From: Seminavis robusta
Taxonomy: Eukaryota > Bacillariophyta > Bacillariophyceae > Naviculales > Naviculaceae
Length of the DNA stretch: 64,000 bases
Direction: 5' to 3'
Assembly: GCA_903772945.1 (NCBI GenBank)
Contig: CAICTM010000367.1
Span: forward strand, 1-64,000
Under the pieces are notes generated by a model that saw only the letters and a list, made by a program, of their open reading frames with translations, was not told the DNA's origin and searched no databases. Positions 21,501 through 32,618 of this stretch are shown here, one piece after another; positions within the stretch are counted from its first letter, which is position 1, and the number at the start of each line of letters is the position of its first letter. Made by a program: the position numbers and the translations under genes.

Positions 21501-22610
21501 CTCCGCTGATGCCGCTCCAAAGCGACTTGCTGGTGACGGAAGCAAGTCCTCGTCATCGTCCTCTTCATCTTCTTCTGTCAGAAGAGCAGTCGCTGATAGT
21601 CGACGCCCAAATTTTGCTCCAATTTTGGGTGCTTGTTGTTGCTGTGGCTGCAAAGAGCCCCCTTGAATAGTATTCCGTCGAGGGGAGACCGATCGCTGTC
21701 TGTTTCCACCTGATCGCAGGCCTCGACTAGGCATACTGGGAGACACGTCACCATTTTTGGTTTTGTTTTTCTGATCTCCTCCTCGCATTCCAAGAGAATT
21801 GTTTCCGCCATACAAGTTTCCACCCAATCCAGCACCACCACCACCGTAGAGCCCTCCATTGTTTCGGCTATTGCTGGCAGCAGCAGTCCTACTTGGCTTT
21901 GGTCCACCCCCACCAACGGCAAGTCCCAGGGATGAATCGCTATCATCGCCTCCCGCATATAGCCCGCCTTTTCTACCTCTCCCCAAAGAAGAAGGATTCT
22001 GGAGATTGCCCCTGCCACCACTACCGTATAATGACCCAAGCCCACCACCTCCCCTGGCAGGACGACCGAAAAATTTCATTTCCTCTTCGTCGTCTTCGTC
22101 TTCGTCCTCGAAAGCATTCTCCTCTACTACTTCTGATTCTTCTTGTTCCTCCTCTTCTTCCTCGTCCGACGACTGCAGAATATCCAAATTAGAATCTCCC
22201 ATGGACTCTTCTTCCTCTTCGTCGTCATCCATTCCGGCATTTGATTCTTCTCCCATGGCAGCCTTGGCATAGTCATTTAGAATTTTCTTTTCGACTTCTT
22301 CAATCAGAAAATCCACCACATTCCCGGCCAAATGCTTGCCCAGACATTGTAACTGCTCCAGTAACTTTTGGCGGAGTTTGTCATCATTCGGATTGTCGTC
22401 ATTGTCATCCGCATTATTACGAGTATTATTATTGTTAGGCGACCTGGCCAAACCGTTCGACGAGGATCCAACCATATTATGGCGCGGTCTGGTAGCATGC
22501 AGACTGGAACCACCAAGTCCAACCTCCCCATTTCGTTTGGGTCGTCGGCTATTCAGCCGCTCGGCAAGACTGGGAGCCGAGTTTTGCCGGTACATGGTTG
22601 GATACAACAA
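15598..22610 (-). CDS. Soluble adenylyl cyclase-like protein with NTPase domain
   Basis: Seven exons (22610-19307, 19224-19173, 19096-18515, 18432-17691, 17604-16869, 16798-16659, 16587-15598) give 2181 residues with consistent phase. The order matches animal and bacterial bicarbonate-responsive soluble adenylyl cyclases (ADCY10 type): two cyclase domains, a STAND-type NTPase and a helical C-terminal region. Cyclase domain 1 (about 775-960) has both metal-binding Asp motifs, FVDISGFT and KFAGDAVF, then AIGYGEVIGVHLG. Domain 2 (about 1040-1250) has TVDDKGIVLIANFG and GKAYCGVVGGIARHEYAVLG, then PSVNLAARLM. Next come FVGRTSEI, Walker A ESGYGKS (about 1270) and Walker B LVVWAVDD (about 1420). It should convert ATP to cAMP. 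The first about 770 residues are unusual: low-complexity, Ser/Arg/Asn/Gly-rich, with long acidic runs and SP motifs suggesting phosphorylation. The acceptor at 19097 (CGAAG) is weak and is the least certain junction. Confidence 0.9.
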
Positions 22611-25600
22611 TCGATTCGATGCGATGTGATGTGATGTGATGCCTCTATAGTGTCGCTGTCCAAAGATTCCAGCTAGCTAGCTAGCAATGGGTATATATGC
22701 TTTATCCCAGGAAGCACTGGCTACCTCCGCTCCTCCTTCTTGACCAGACGAATGACCCAGAGGCGTTGTGTATTGTTGACGCGGTTCCTTGCAACCCAAT
22801 AGAGTAACCGTTGTTCCAGGAAAAGGACCCCCAACTAGCCAATGGTGGATGGTGGATGCTTGATGGATGACCTTGTACGAGTACCCCTTTACTCAGCAAT
22901 GGAGCTGAACTGAAATACTGTACTGGTACCGTATGGTAGTCAACATGCGGAAGTGAGAGGCGCTGCCGCCAATGGGAAGTATTCCTACTACTAGCTAGTG
23001 ACGGTCAGCCAGTCACACATCCATTAGAATTAATGCGGCAATGAGGATTTAGAGAAGAGTACGTTCGCTTTTACCGTTAGTCGCGGAATATCAGTAGTGC
23101 CTGGAGTTAAGTTTACAAGGTACTGATACTGTACATGTAGTCACACATCCATAGAATCCCGCAATGAGATGTGGATTTAGAGAAGATTACGTTACCGTGG
23201 TTGAAGTGTCGTACCAGTAGTCGCGGAATTAATAGAGGAATGGCCAGTTGTTTCGGTACGAGTACCGGTACTGGCCCCCGTCTGTACGGTACGTGTACCT
23301 CCGTACCTCCGAAGATACCGACTCGACTCGTAGACTGTCTCGCTCATACGGTAGTTTGCTTATTAGGAAATCAAGACCAAAAGCTACTCAGTCAACTTTT
23401 CTTTCCAGCTACCACAAGGCAGCTGGCTATCGATAGTACTAGCTACAGTAGTCTAGCTAGTTAGTTGCGATGACTATCTTTTTAAAAAAAAGATCGGTTT
23501 GCAATATACCTGCCGGGGATATCCACTTCTAAAGCTACGTGTTGCCTTCATCCAACGGTTAGAAGTTGCTACCGTAGCTAGAGTAAAGAAGTCTCATTTT
23601 TTTTGTTCCTTTCTTCGGAATCCGTCCTCTGATTGAGAGGCAAAAGACGAGGTGCAAGGATTCGCTTATCAATCGTGGAGAAAGCCCCAACTTTGCGACG
23701 ACCACGGAAGGGGCAGGAAGAGCGCAACATTGAAGCCCACTTTTGGTTGTTGCTTCCTTTATTTGCGATCCTCTGCATCTTGGCTGGAGGTTCAACAGAG
23801 CCTTTTTTTGCCGTCGGTATGAACATGTACCAGTACTGCATAATATAATTGGCCCGTCTCGAGTTGCACGAAGTGCGTTGCCGCCGTCACGGAGTCCCCA
23901 CCGTCGTGTATTTTGGTCCTGTTGTTGCCAGCCACGGTTGATTTTATCGTTCTCTCCATCATGGCTTGTCTTTGGCTCGAGTTGTTTTGTTACCGTCTTG
24001 CTAGCTAAAACGATACCGTCGTAGTACGGTACCAATGAAGACGGTGCCAGTTCCTTCATCGAAAGAGGTTGGATTCTTTCCGTCGGGATCTTGGGCGTAA
24101 TTTTCTTCGGCATGATAATACGTGTACCGGCACAAGCACCAACTTGCCTCATCGGTGGGAAGCGGATTGAATTCAAAAAGTAAGTATTAGGTGCAGTGAT
24201 TTTGGGGAAAGTGGAGCAAGTTAGTTGTACTACCGCATCTTGGTGCGAATGATACAGTATCATCGACGAGCAAAGAGCGAAAATGTTTGGAATCGACGCT
24301 CATAACGCCGGTCGTCGACAGTAGGCCCCGTCACGATCACCGTCGCCGCGTTTGGTACTACGTATACCCCGAAGACCACAAGGTCTCAAGTTGAACCCCA
24401 ATGACTCAATCAGGTCATTGCTCTAACTATGTCGGCGGCTGAATTATTTGCAATGGTTTTCACACCGATAGAGAAACACCAATAGAAAAAATGGTACCAA
24501 AGGGCCTGCTGGAAGATTGATGTAGCCATGCATGTCCAGCAGGTTTTCTCAAGAATGGTTGTGTTCCAGCATGTCCATACTTAGAATTTATGGGTTCACT
24601 ATTGTGGGTTGTTGCTGTTGCTGAATCCCCTGACTCCGCAATCTTCTACTGGAGCAAGCATCACATTGCGGCTAGCTACCCAGAGAGGGTTGTCGTTTCC
24701 GCTGCATCTTCGACTGCGCACTCAACATCAGTTTGGTGGCAATCATCTCTCCCGCAGAATGGAGTCGGCTGTGGTTGGCCCCAGGGGACTGCTTCTCCGT
24801 TGGACTCAACTCTTCGCAACATCTGTTGGCGGGCCGAACCTCCGCTTGCCGTCATCTCAGGTTCACAGATGGCGCCTCGCATTGATAAATTGATAAATCG
24901 ATTCAAAGCAAAGCAGATCCATGATTGATGTACAGTGTAGGGATGGGAGCTCAAATCTCTTGTCCCCGTCGAGACAAGCTCGAGATTCTCGTCGAACTGA
25001 AAGGATCATCAGTCAGGGTCTGCGACGACAACGGGAATCTCTCCTCTGGCCTGCAAGAAAGGAAGTAACGGAGTGATTGACAAGCTCCTCAAATTAACCC
25101 CCGAATGTTTGGGGGCTGCACTGTTCCTGCAAAGATCCGACTCGACTCACTTCCCTCACAGCATGCGTTGTGTCCCAACGTCCTGAACAGGGAACGCTGG
25201 ATGAGGTCGCCCTGAAACTGATATGATTGCGCTCGACTGTCTCGCTTCTGTGATCTTTCGTGACCCGTACAAAGGCGGACAGTGAAAGCTTCTGATCGAC
25301 ACGCCGGCAAAGAAGTGTCTACTTTGACAAGGCTCGAATCGATAGCCACGTCAAGAAAGACGTTCAAGTTGTGGCCGCCATACTGCTTCCTCTGATGCCT
25401 TGACTATTTCTGAAAAAGTTCCATTCTAATGCAAGCCTCGACCGAGAAACAATTATCAGGAAGTGTGATGTGCATCAACTCTCCCTCAACCGAACCAGAA
25501 TGGCTGTCCCCGCAAAAAAGAAGCCGCCCGTGAAAAGTCGAGGACTTGAGCCGCCTTACCGGTGCCGCACAACCGCAGGACACATGACAGTGCATTTGGT

Positions 25601-26183
25601 TTCTGGTTTGGAGGTGGTACTCTAGCTAGCTAGCTAGTATCGTACCACCCAGGTTCTTAGAAGTGCTGTTTTGAAGAATTCAATCAGAAGCTCGACCACC
25701 ATGGCACTTTGCACGTGAGCCGGAAGTCTGCTTTCGCTCGTCCTCTATTAAGAATGATTCGATTCATCATTTGATTGATTCAGTGACCGAAAGCGCAAAA
25801 ATTGAGATAGATAGATCAGTTGATAGATCCGTGCTTGTGTGGACTGGCTGTAGCGTCCTCTTGTGGTGTATCTCGGTTCTTGCAATTAAAGTCTTTCCAT
25901 TGCGGCCGTGCGGATCCACAACCAACACCGACCAGCGTCCTGGAGACCCGCTGAAGTCCACCTCGCAAGGCTCGATAATTATTTGCTTTCTCCGGGCAAC
26001 TACAGACACAACAAGAACACCTTAATGGTGCAGTTTCCCAGTTGTGCCTCCGTGGCTTTCGTCGCCTACGGTACCACGATGGAAGTCTGACCAGAGAAAG
26101 GAGGCAAAATCAAATCAGTGTGGACAGCGAGAACGTCTCCGCGTTGCCACAAAAAAACCATGCCTCTCGGCCACCTTCTCTAT
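22611..26183. other. 3.6 kb gene-poor region
   Basis: No frame is convincing. It holds CTAGCTAG runs (about 22672-22685 and 25622-25638), the duplicated block at 23011-23229 and several GGTACC/ACCGGT clusters (about 23255-23300). Minus-strand frames at 23559-24263 and 25089-25595 lack recognisable domains; the latter may be decayed coding or mobile-element DNA. The 5' part should include the cyclase promoter. Confidence 0.45.
23011..23229. repeat. Diverged direct duplication
   Basis: Two imperfect copies, about 23011-23089 and 23138-23229, both begin AGTCACACATCCAT, share GGATTTAGAGAAGA-TACGTT in the middle and end GTAGTCGCGGAAT or similar. Spacing between copy starts is about 127 bases. It is probably an old local duplication or two copies of a small dispersed element. 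Confidence 0.65.
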
Positions 26184-28363
26184 CTATCTAGAAGCCCCTC
26201 CTTCTTTGTCATCAGCACCATGGTTTTGTCCCTCATCGTGACCCATTTCTTCTGGTGGCGACGGAGGAGGAGCCCGACCGTTAGCGGCGGCGACCTGTTG
26301 TTGTGAATTCCTTGGTAGGTATACGGCGGCAGCTGACATACCTTGTAGCTGGACATTTTGCAGTATTCCGGCAGCCAACGCATCGCGTTGTGCATTCGGT
26401 GGGACCATGGCTTGTTGCTGCTGGTGAAGATTCGGTTGAAACCCACCACCGCCCATGGCCTGTTGCTGCGGTTGTTGCAGATTACTTGGTTGGAACCCAG
26501 CAGTGAGACCTTGTTGTTGTGGCGTTGTATTCATCCCAAACGAAGCGTTGGGTTGTTGCACAACAGCCATTCCCATTCCTGCCGGCATCATTGATGCTGC
26601 CATTTGACCAGGAAATGACATTCCTGCTGCACCCTGCATGGCTGAGCTGGCCCCTATTTGCATCATATTTGGAAGGAAGAAGGCTGGATTGAATGCGGCT
26701 CCCCCACCCATGGCGAGCTGCATCTGTCCCGGTTGCATGAAACCACTAGCTTGGCTGCTTGCCATGGCCGCCCAGAGGCCCAAGTTGGTTTGCATGGCTT
26801 GCCCCGCAAACGGTTGCGCTGGGTTTGCTATTGCTTGCTGTTGTGGCGAGAGCATAGAGGGATTGGTTGCAAGAGGACCAGGTCTACCGGCTGCAAAACC
26901 CGAATCCCCCCCTTTCTTACTATCGCCATCGTTGGACCCTTCATCCGATCGATCCCTCACCCTTGGCTTCTTTCTACTGCCACCGCCTGCGGGCGGCTTC
27001 CTGTCATCCTCCTCGTCGTCGTCGCCGCCATCATCCTCGTCGTCACCCGTCAATCTACGCCGTGAAGCTTCCCAGACAAACCCCACGTCATTCAAGAGTT
27101 TCACTCGATGCGCGTTCAAACGCGATGGTTTATTGGATTGCAAAAGTTTGTATTGATGCCGCTGAAGAGCACAAATATATGATGAGCCCTAGTATTCTTG
27201 TTTTGGAACACAACCAACAATCTGCTGGCAATTCTTTGTACTTTAACTTACCTGCTTGGAGACCCAGTTGCTCAGTTGTGGATTCTCTTCCCATCTCATG
27301 GGCACTAAAGAAGGTATGCAATAAGCAACATTTCACAAAGCATTGGCAAGAATTCAGATACCATTCGCTCACCTTCAGCGTGTCCATAATTGGCCTGCAT
27401 CGGAGCGTATGTATGGTCAGTGAAAAGTTTTTTCAACATCCAGCGAGGAGATGCCAGCAGCTAAAACGCACCACAAAGCTTTTAAGCTCGGCATGCCGAG
27501 TCTCCCAAGGGACATTCCTGGAAATAAAAATCAACCCCTTTGTCAGCTAAAGATCCGAACGATTCATGCCTCTTTGTGTAATGTCTTGAAGCTACCCACC
27601 TTGGGTTGGTTGTGGTCCACTGGTAGGTAGGTAGTCAAGGGGAAGCAATGGATATCAAAAAGGTACATTTGAGCTGACACGCCCTTCAGTGTGTTGTTAC
27701 GCAGGATAAGGCCCGCAGAGAACGTACCTCAAAGCCAATATCGTTCAGTTTCTGGGCGCGTTCCGGTGTCATGGCAGCCGACTCATTTCCACCACTTGTG
27801 ACAATCTTATATTGCCGTCTCTGGGCCGAAACTGTGAGATAGAAAAGAAAGACACGGAGAGTGAGCATGGAAGCCTCAGTAGCTCATTCAGCAATTGAAC
27901 TCGACTGAGCTCTACTCACCCCAAGATCCAAGCTGGGTATCTTCCGCATATCTGTTGGGTACGAGACAATGACCTATTTGAACGACCATATCGTCCAGAG
28001 CCCAGAGTGGCACCATGAGAAGAAATAATATTTCGACAAACACAAAACCAGTGCACATACAATAGATAACTCACCGTGCTTCGCTTTGTAAGCTACCAAG
28101 CGATGAAACATCGCCTCCCAGCGCTGCTCATGGGTGACAGTTGTTGAAGGCTCCTGCGGATCTTGATCCGGGGCTCTGGCTTCCGCAATTTCAGGTTTCT
28201 TTTCTTCTTCTCCCTCTGTGGTCGCCTTTTCTTCTCCCTCTGTGGTTGTTGGATCTTTCGTGCTGCTGCTGTCCGCAGCAGCAGAGGCCAGTATTGACGC
28301 CGCGGCCATCACGGGGTAACTGTCTTCCTCGTCGCTACTAGACGACGGCTTTGGTTGCAACAT
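26184..28363 (-). CDS. Helicase-associated (HA) domain protein with micro-exons
   Basis: Eight exons (28363-28075, 27973-27920, 27831-27728, 27619-27600, 27517-27472, 27394-27373, 27304-27252, 27161-26184) give 521 residues. They encode two HA domains. The first reads WEAMFHRLVAYKAKHG, HCLVPNRYAEDTQLGSWV, QRRQYKIV and KLNDIGFEW. The second reads VPWETRHAELKSFV, NYGHAEVPMRWEENPQLSNW, KQRHQYKLL and KLLNDVGFVW. Exons 4 (20 nt) and 6 (22 nt) are needed to keep both phase and motif, which supports them strongly. HA domains are abundant in diatoms; they occur in helicases but also alone, and their role is poorly known. After a KR-rich patch with acidic runs (nuclear-signal-like), the last about 230 residues are a Gln/Met/Ala/Gly-rich, prion-like region resembling transcription-factor activation domains. 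A nuclear role is inference. Confidence 0.85.
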
Positions 28364-29173
28364 CGAAAATGGTGCCCCAACGATTAGCTGGTTAGAGTCG
28401 AGTGACAGTCTTGAACCAATGCCTTCGATAGCTAGCTTAAAGCTGGTAGTATTGCGTCTTGTCCTCGTTCGTCTTATTCTCTGCTTTACTTTGTTTGCAG
28501 CGCGTTACCTGCGCTGTGGAGTGACAGCAAGAGAGCACAGGAATTCTGTGAAGCCATTATTTGGTCTGGTGGTCATGAAAGAGGCTCGGCGTTGCACATC
28601 CTCCACATTCCAAGTGCGGCAGCGCGAGAGCCAAAGCGCCCACTCCGCAAGCCAAGTCCGCAAGCCAAGAGGGGCAATGACTCGTCACTCGACTCGATCG
28701 TCACTCGACTCGACTCGAATCCCTCCGTGAAAGTCCTGCATAAAGAGCAAAATCTGATTTCGGATTCTCAGGATTCATCATTTTGCATCTCCAATTCAGC
28801 ATATTTCATTAATAGACCATTCTTTCACCAAATTCTTCACATATTGAATTTTATATTCACAATTCTTCACATTCATCGCCAAATACCGTAACAAAAGTAA
28901 TGAAATCTTATTACAATTCATCACCAGTCACCACGGATTCATCATTTTCATATCGATTCAATTCCGTTCAACAAATATATTATCCCAAAGTCCATTTTGA
29001 TGACTTTCATCAAATAGCCAAGCACCTCTGGGGGTCACATCACTGTTTCTCGCCAAAATCTTCAAAGTCGCATTAAACGACGTTCAAACCTCGCATGTAA
29101 GTCGCATGAAAATTGTGTGCGACTTTCTTGCACGACTTTAAAATTCGCGTAATAATACTAGAAATAAGGCGAT

Positions 29174-29276
29174 AAAGTCGCGTCAGATCGCCAAAGATCG
29201 TTTCTAAAGTCGCTTTAAAGTCGCGTGCTCTAAAATACGACTTTAGAAACGACGTTTAGCGACCTGACGCGACTTT
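29174..29276. repeat. Long inverted repeat (MITE-like hairpin)
   Basis: The left arm, 29174-29212, begins AAAGTCGCGTCAG; the right arm, 29238-29276, is its reverse complement with four mismatches in 39 bases. The loop is 25 bases. Related GTCGC/GCGAC words extend outward from about 29067, so the element may be larger. It could be a small non-autonomous DNA transposon end pair, or a transcribed hairpin. Confidence 0.75.
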
Positions 29277-30344
29277 TACCATGGCGGGACCAAGCCGGGA
29301 CTCACAGTTGCATCACGGTATGACGGAGCCTTCCTGGTTCGCTTCGCTTTGCTTCCGGCACTTGCTATTAATAAAATTAATCATTAATAACTCTCCTTTC
29401 AAAGTTCTTTTCACCTTACGGTATCAGGTAGTTAGTACCGTCTCAGAGATCAAGAAGTCGACATGTACAGTCAGTCGACAGTACCGCTACAGGTTCACCA
29501 TCAACCATCGACGTCAGAGGCAATAAACTCTTGGTTCTCCTGTGCCGTTACTTTCCCCCTTCCTACCGGTACCGGTACAGGTTTACGCGATTGAACCACT
29601 TATTAAGCTTTCCGAAGGCGGAATAATGGAAAAATGGAAGCTGTTTCTATTGTCTAAACCGACAAGACTCCCAAGTCCTTTTGAGTCTTGTGTCGCGTAA
29701 GATTATTAGCATTATTATTACCCAGCTTCCGTGACGTCTCTCCAGAGAGATGAGGGTTTTATAATTGAAAGGAAGAGCAAGTGTGGGTCTTCGGGTCTTC
29801 AACTTTTGGTTTGACAAGGGACATTTGAAGCTTGAGGTTGGCGAAGTTGAGTGACCCAGTATGCCAGAGCCCATACGTGTTCCGTAGCGAGCTACGGGTA
29901 CAGTACCAACCCCTCAATAAAGTCCAAAGTACTTGCGTTTTAGTTACCGGTAGGCACGTCTACTCCGCCGATCGATTGAAGTCACAGGTAACCTGGGTGA
30001 CGGGGGAATTACTAGGGTAGCAGCTCAAGGAATCCTGGACAGGACACCACTCCAAGGCAATCTGTGGTTGTGGCTAACTGCAAAGAGCTTAGAACAAAAC
30101 TATTCTTCTCTATGTGGTAAAAGCATATTTTTGGCTAATCTGTTGGTGCTATAGATGTTACTGCCTCTCCCCTCTCTGCTGTTGCCATTGCCTTTCCCGG
30201 TCACTGCTCCAGCTGCGAACAACATTTTCCATGCGAAGTGGTGGTGCATGGATTGGAAAAGGAAGCTAGCTACCTTGCTACCAGTACCGGTATGTCATAC
30301 GGTAGACGTCTATGCATATGGCAACCGTGAGCCTAGTCGCCGAT

Positions 30345-30552
30345 TGGCTTATCTAGGCTTATCTAAGCCAAGATTGTCTAAGTGAGGCTAAGCTTGTCTA
30401 AGCTAAGCTAGTCTAAGCTAAGGATATGCTTTACTATAAACAATTTAGTACTTTTCAACCCTGTAGATTAGCTTAGATAAGAATAGCTTGGCTTAGATAA
30501 AAGTAGCTAATGCAAGCTAAGCATAGATAAGCAAGAATGGCATAGACAAGCT
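30345..30552. repeat. Degenerate palindromic field of TTATCTAAGC units
   Basis: The left half (30345-30421) repeats GGCTTATCTAAGCC-like words. The right half (30466-30552) carries their reverse complement (GGCTTAGATAA, GCATAGATAAGC). An AT-rich centre separates them. The whole could fold into a long imperfect hairpin and resembles a decayed foldback element. Confidence 0.6.
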
Positions 30553-31009
30553 TAGAGTCAACTAGTTGCGTACTCGTACGTCCCCTCAATGACAGTTCCA
30601 ACTGAGCCCAGTGGACATGGAACGGCACAAGGCTTAATTCTTTCGGCATTGTAGCTGGGTATGTAGCTCTGCTTGATCTGCTTGTCTGCTTGATCATGGT
30701 GACAGTCTCAACATACTTACGTTATGGAATAGAATAGACTGGCTTTAGCCCCAATAACAGTGTAGCTTATATCCCATGTTATTAGACACACTATCATAGC
30801 TACAAAGCTTCTATTGAAACCTTGTTGGCTGAGTCTGGACTTAAACTGGAGTTCCGTCATAGTGATTCCCCCGTCACCCTGCAAAGGACAACAAGGCTCC
30901 AAGAAGATCCATCACTCGAATGGTTCCCATAAAAGAGCGAGCAACAGATACAAAAACCAAAACCGCATTCGATTCACTTCCGTTTGAAGTCTCACAATCG
31001 CAAACAAAA

Positions 31010-31858
31010 ATGATTGGTGTGTTGAAAACCATGTTCATCCCAGCAGCCGCACCGTTGGGCGCTGACAAGGAGGTAACTGACAATAATGAGGCGGTGCGAG
31101 CCATGAAGACCATCATGGAGTTGTCAGCGTTGTTGGGGGGAGGATCTCTTGTGTCTCCGTCCAATGAAACCTCCAAGCGAGAAAGCGTCGACCGAGACTC
31201 GGTGCGAACTTGGTCCATTCGACAAAAGCTGAACCATCCCTCCAAAGCCATGTTGGCTCGGCCGAAGGAATGTCCTCCCTACTCAGATCCTTCTTCAGTT
31301 GCCATTCTCGAACCGAGCTCACTGGAATACGAACTGGAAGATGAAGCCCAGATGTATGCCCTCGACAACGATAACTGTTCCTTTGATATCAAATCAGAAG
31401 AGCCCAAGGTCCGCTTCCAAAACACTGTGTCCGTTGTGGAAATCCCTTCCCACCGTGATATGGACAATGAAACCATTGCGCGTATCTGGACCGGTGTCGA
31501 TGAGGTTCAAGAGAACGCCATGCGCAACTCCTTCGAGTACCATGCCGACGGCAAGGACTGGAGGAATGTTACAGAAGAACAAGGCATGGTCTTTGACATG
31601 GAAACTGGGGAATACGTCCACCCAGCCACCTGGGAAGAAATCCAGGCGGAGCGGCAACATCAGGCTGCCCTGGACGAAGAATGGCAGCGATTCGCGGCCA
31701 TGGAAGAAGTCGCACGCCAAAAGAGACTGCGCCAAGAAAAAGCTAGAGAAACCCACAGGCAAAACAAGCGGCGCCAAAGACAGCAGCGTGTTGCTGCTAA
31801 CCAAAGGACCGTCCTCCGAAGCCACGGGGCCTCCCTCACCCGATTTGCCGACTCATAA
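31010..31858 (+). CDS. Paralogue of the 2.4 kb basic protein family
   Basis: From ATG 31010 (A-rich context) the protein has 282 residues; the frame is open to an earlier ATG at 30920 that would add 30. Residues about 130-230 match the protein at 2448-3620: KVRFQNTVSVVEIPSHR, then an acidic DNE, a Trp, NAMRNSFEYHADGKDWRNV, EEQGM and EYVHPATWEE. A long charged helix rich in Gln/Glu/Arg follows (about 225-270). No membrane span, zinc finger or enzyme motif is visible. The conserved aromatic and charged positions (EIPS, DW, VHP) imply a folded domain, which I do not recognise. The function is unknown; coiled-coil or nucleic-acid binding by the tail is possible. Confidence 0.7.
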   Translation: MIGVLKTMFIPAAAPLGADKEVTDNNEAVRAMKTIMELSALLGGGSLVSPSNETSKRESVDRDSVRTWSIRQKLNHPSKAMLARPKECPPYSDPSSVAILEPSSLEYELEDEAQMYALDNDNCSFDIKSEEPKVRFQNTVSVVEIPSHRDMDNETIARIWTGVDEVQENAMRNSFEYHADGKDWRNVTEEQGMVFDMETGEYVHPATWEEIQAERQHQAALDEEWQRFAAMEEVARQKRLRQEKARETHRQNKRRQRQQRVAANQRTVLRSHGASLTRFADS

Positions 31859-32618
31859 CAACAATTATTCGTTCATTGGAACTGTCAATATCAACCAAAC
31901 CCAGCTACTTGATGTTGTTGTAAAAGCTACCATTTTTACTGTGTAATGTTACTACTACTACTTTTAATCTCCTGGTCACAATGGTTTCATTAGTTACGAT
32001 GTTGTTAAAACTGAATGCCTTGCCCAAGGATCATGCATTGCAAGCCAACGTGGACCCACTGGCACTTGACGCAAGTTACCTAGATCGATCAGGAGCCCTC
32101 TACATGTATTCCACTAGCTAGCTGGCAATTCGCTATCAGCGCCCTATCGGTACGAGTACAGAGGGTGCTCGAACCCATCCAACCAAGCAAGCAAGGTGTC
32201 AATGCACTTGCTTGCACGACCAACTGTATGGCAACACGTGGGACAAATGCCACTGTGGAGCCTGTTTTTGCGTGTGCGCTGCCTGCTCCTTATGCTCCCT
32301 GCCAATCAAGTCAGTTGTTCCAGTTGTTCAAGTCGTTCAAGTGCACCGGCCACTGCCCCCCGCGCAAATTCAAGGGAGGAGGCTGAATGATGGAATTTGC
32401 GAATTTGCAGCGAAGAACGGACTTGTGGTCGTGAAAACGCCCGAAAACTTTTGGTGGGACTGACGTTTCACAACGGCTTTACCCAACAAATCGAATAGTT
32501 CGAATACCGATGCATGTATATCGAACACATCGATTCATCATTCCAGCCAAGATCCTCCTCAGATCTCAGATCCGACCTGAGATGGTAGTTAGTTAGTAGG
32601 AATGCAAGGAAGAAAGCA
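31859..32618. other. Intergenic region
   Basis: No gene is seen. A CTAGCTAG run lies at about 32114-32122, and a TGACGT half-site at 32461, about 155 bases before the CorA start codon. Confidence 0.5.

Larger units (their letters stand above)
28364..31009. other. 2.6 kb gene-poor, repeat-bearing region
   Basis: No gene is supported. Much is AT-rich. It contains the 103-base hairpin at 29174-29276, a GGTACCGGTACA cluster at about 29565-29580, and a field of TTATCTAAGC-type units in both orientations at 30345-30552. The 3' end should include the promoter of the gene at 31010. Confidence 0.5.

Noticed and set aside
23559-24263. 234-residue minus-strand open frame in the gene desert
   Set aside because: Composition is not protein-like, no domain is recognisable and a competing frame overlaps it. 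A spliced gene is not excluded, but I could not build one.
24590-24928. 112-residue plus-strand frame
   Set aside because: It overlaps other frames of equal length, has no domain, and its composition is like translated intergenic DNA.
25089-25595. Minus-strand frames that looked like a decayed retrotransposon
   Set aside because: No integrase, protease or reverse-transcriptase motif could be found, and stops interrupt every frame.
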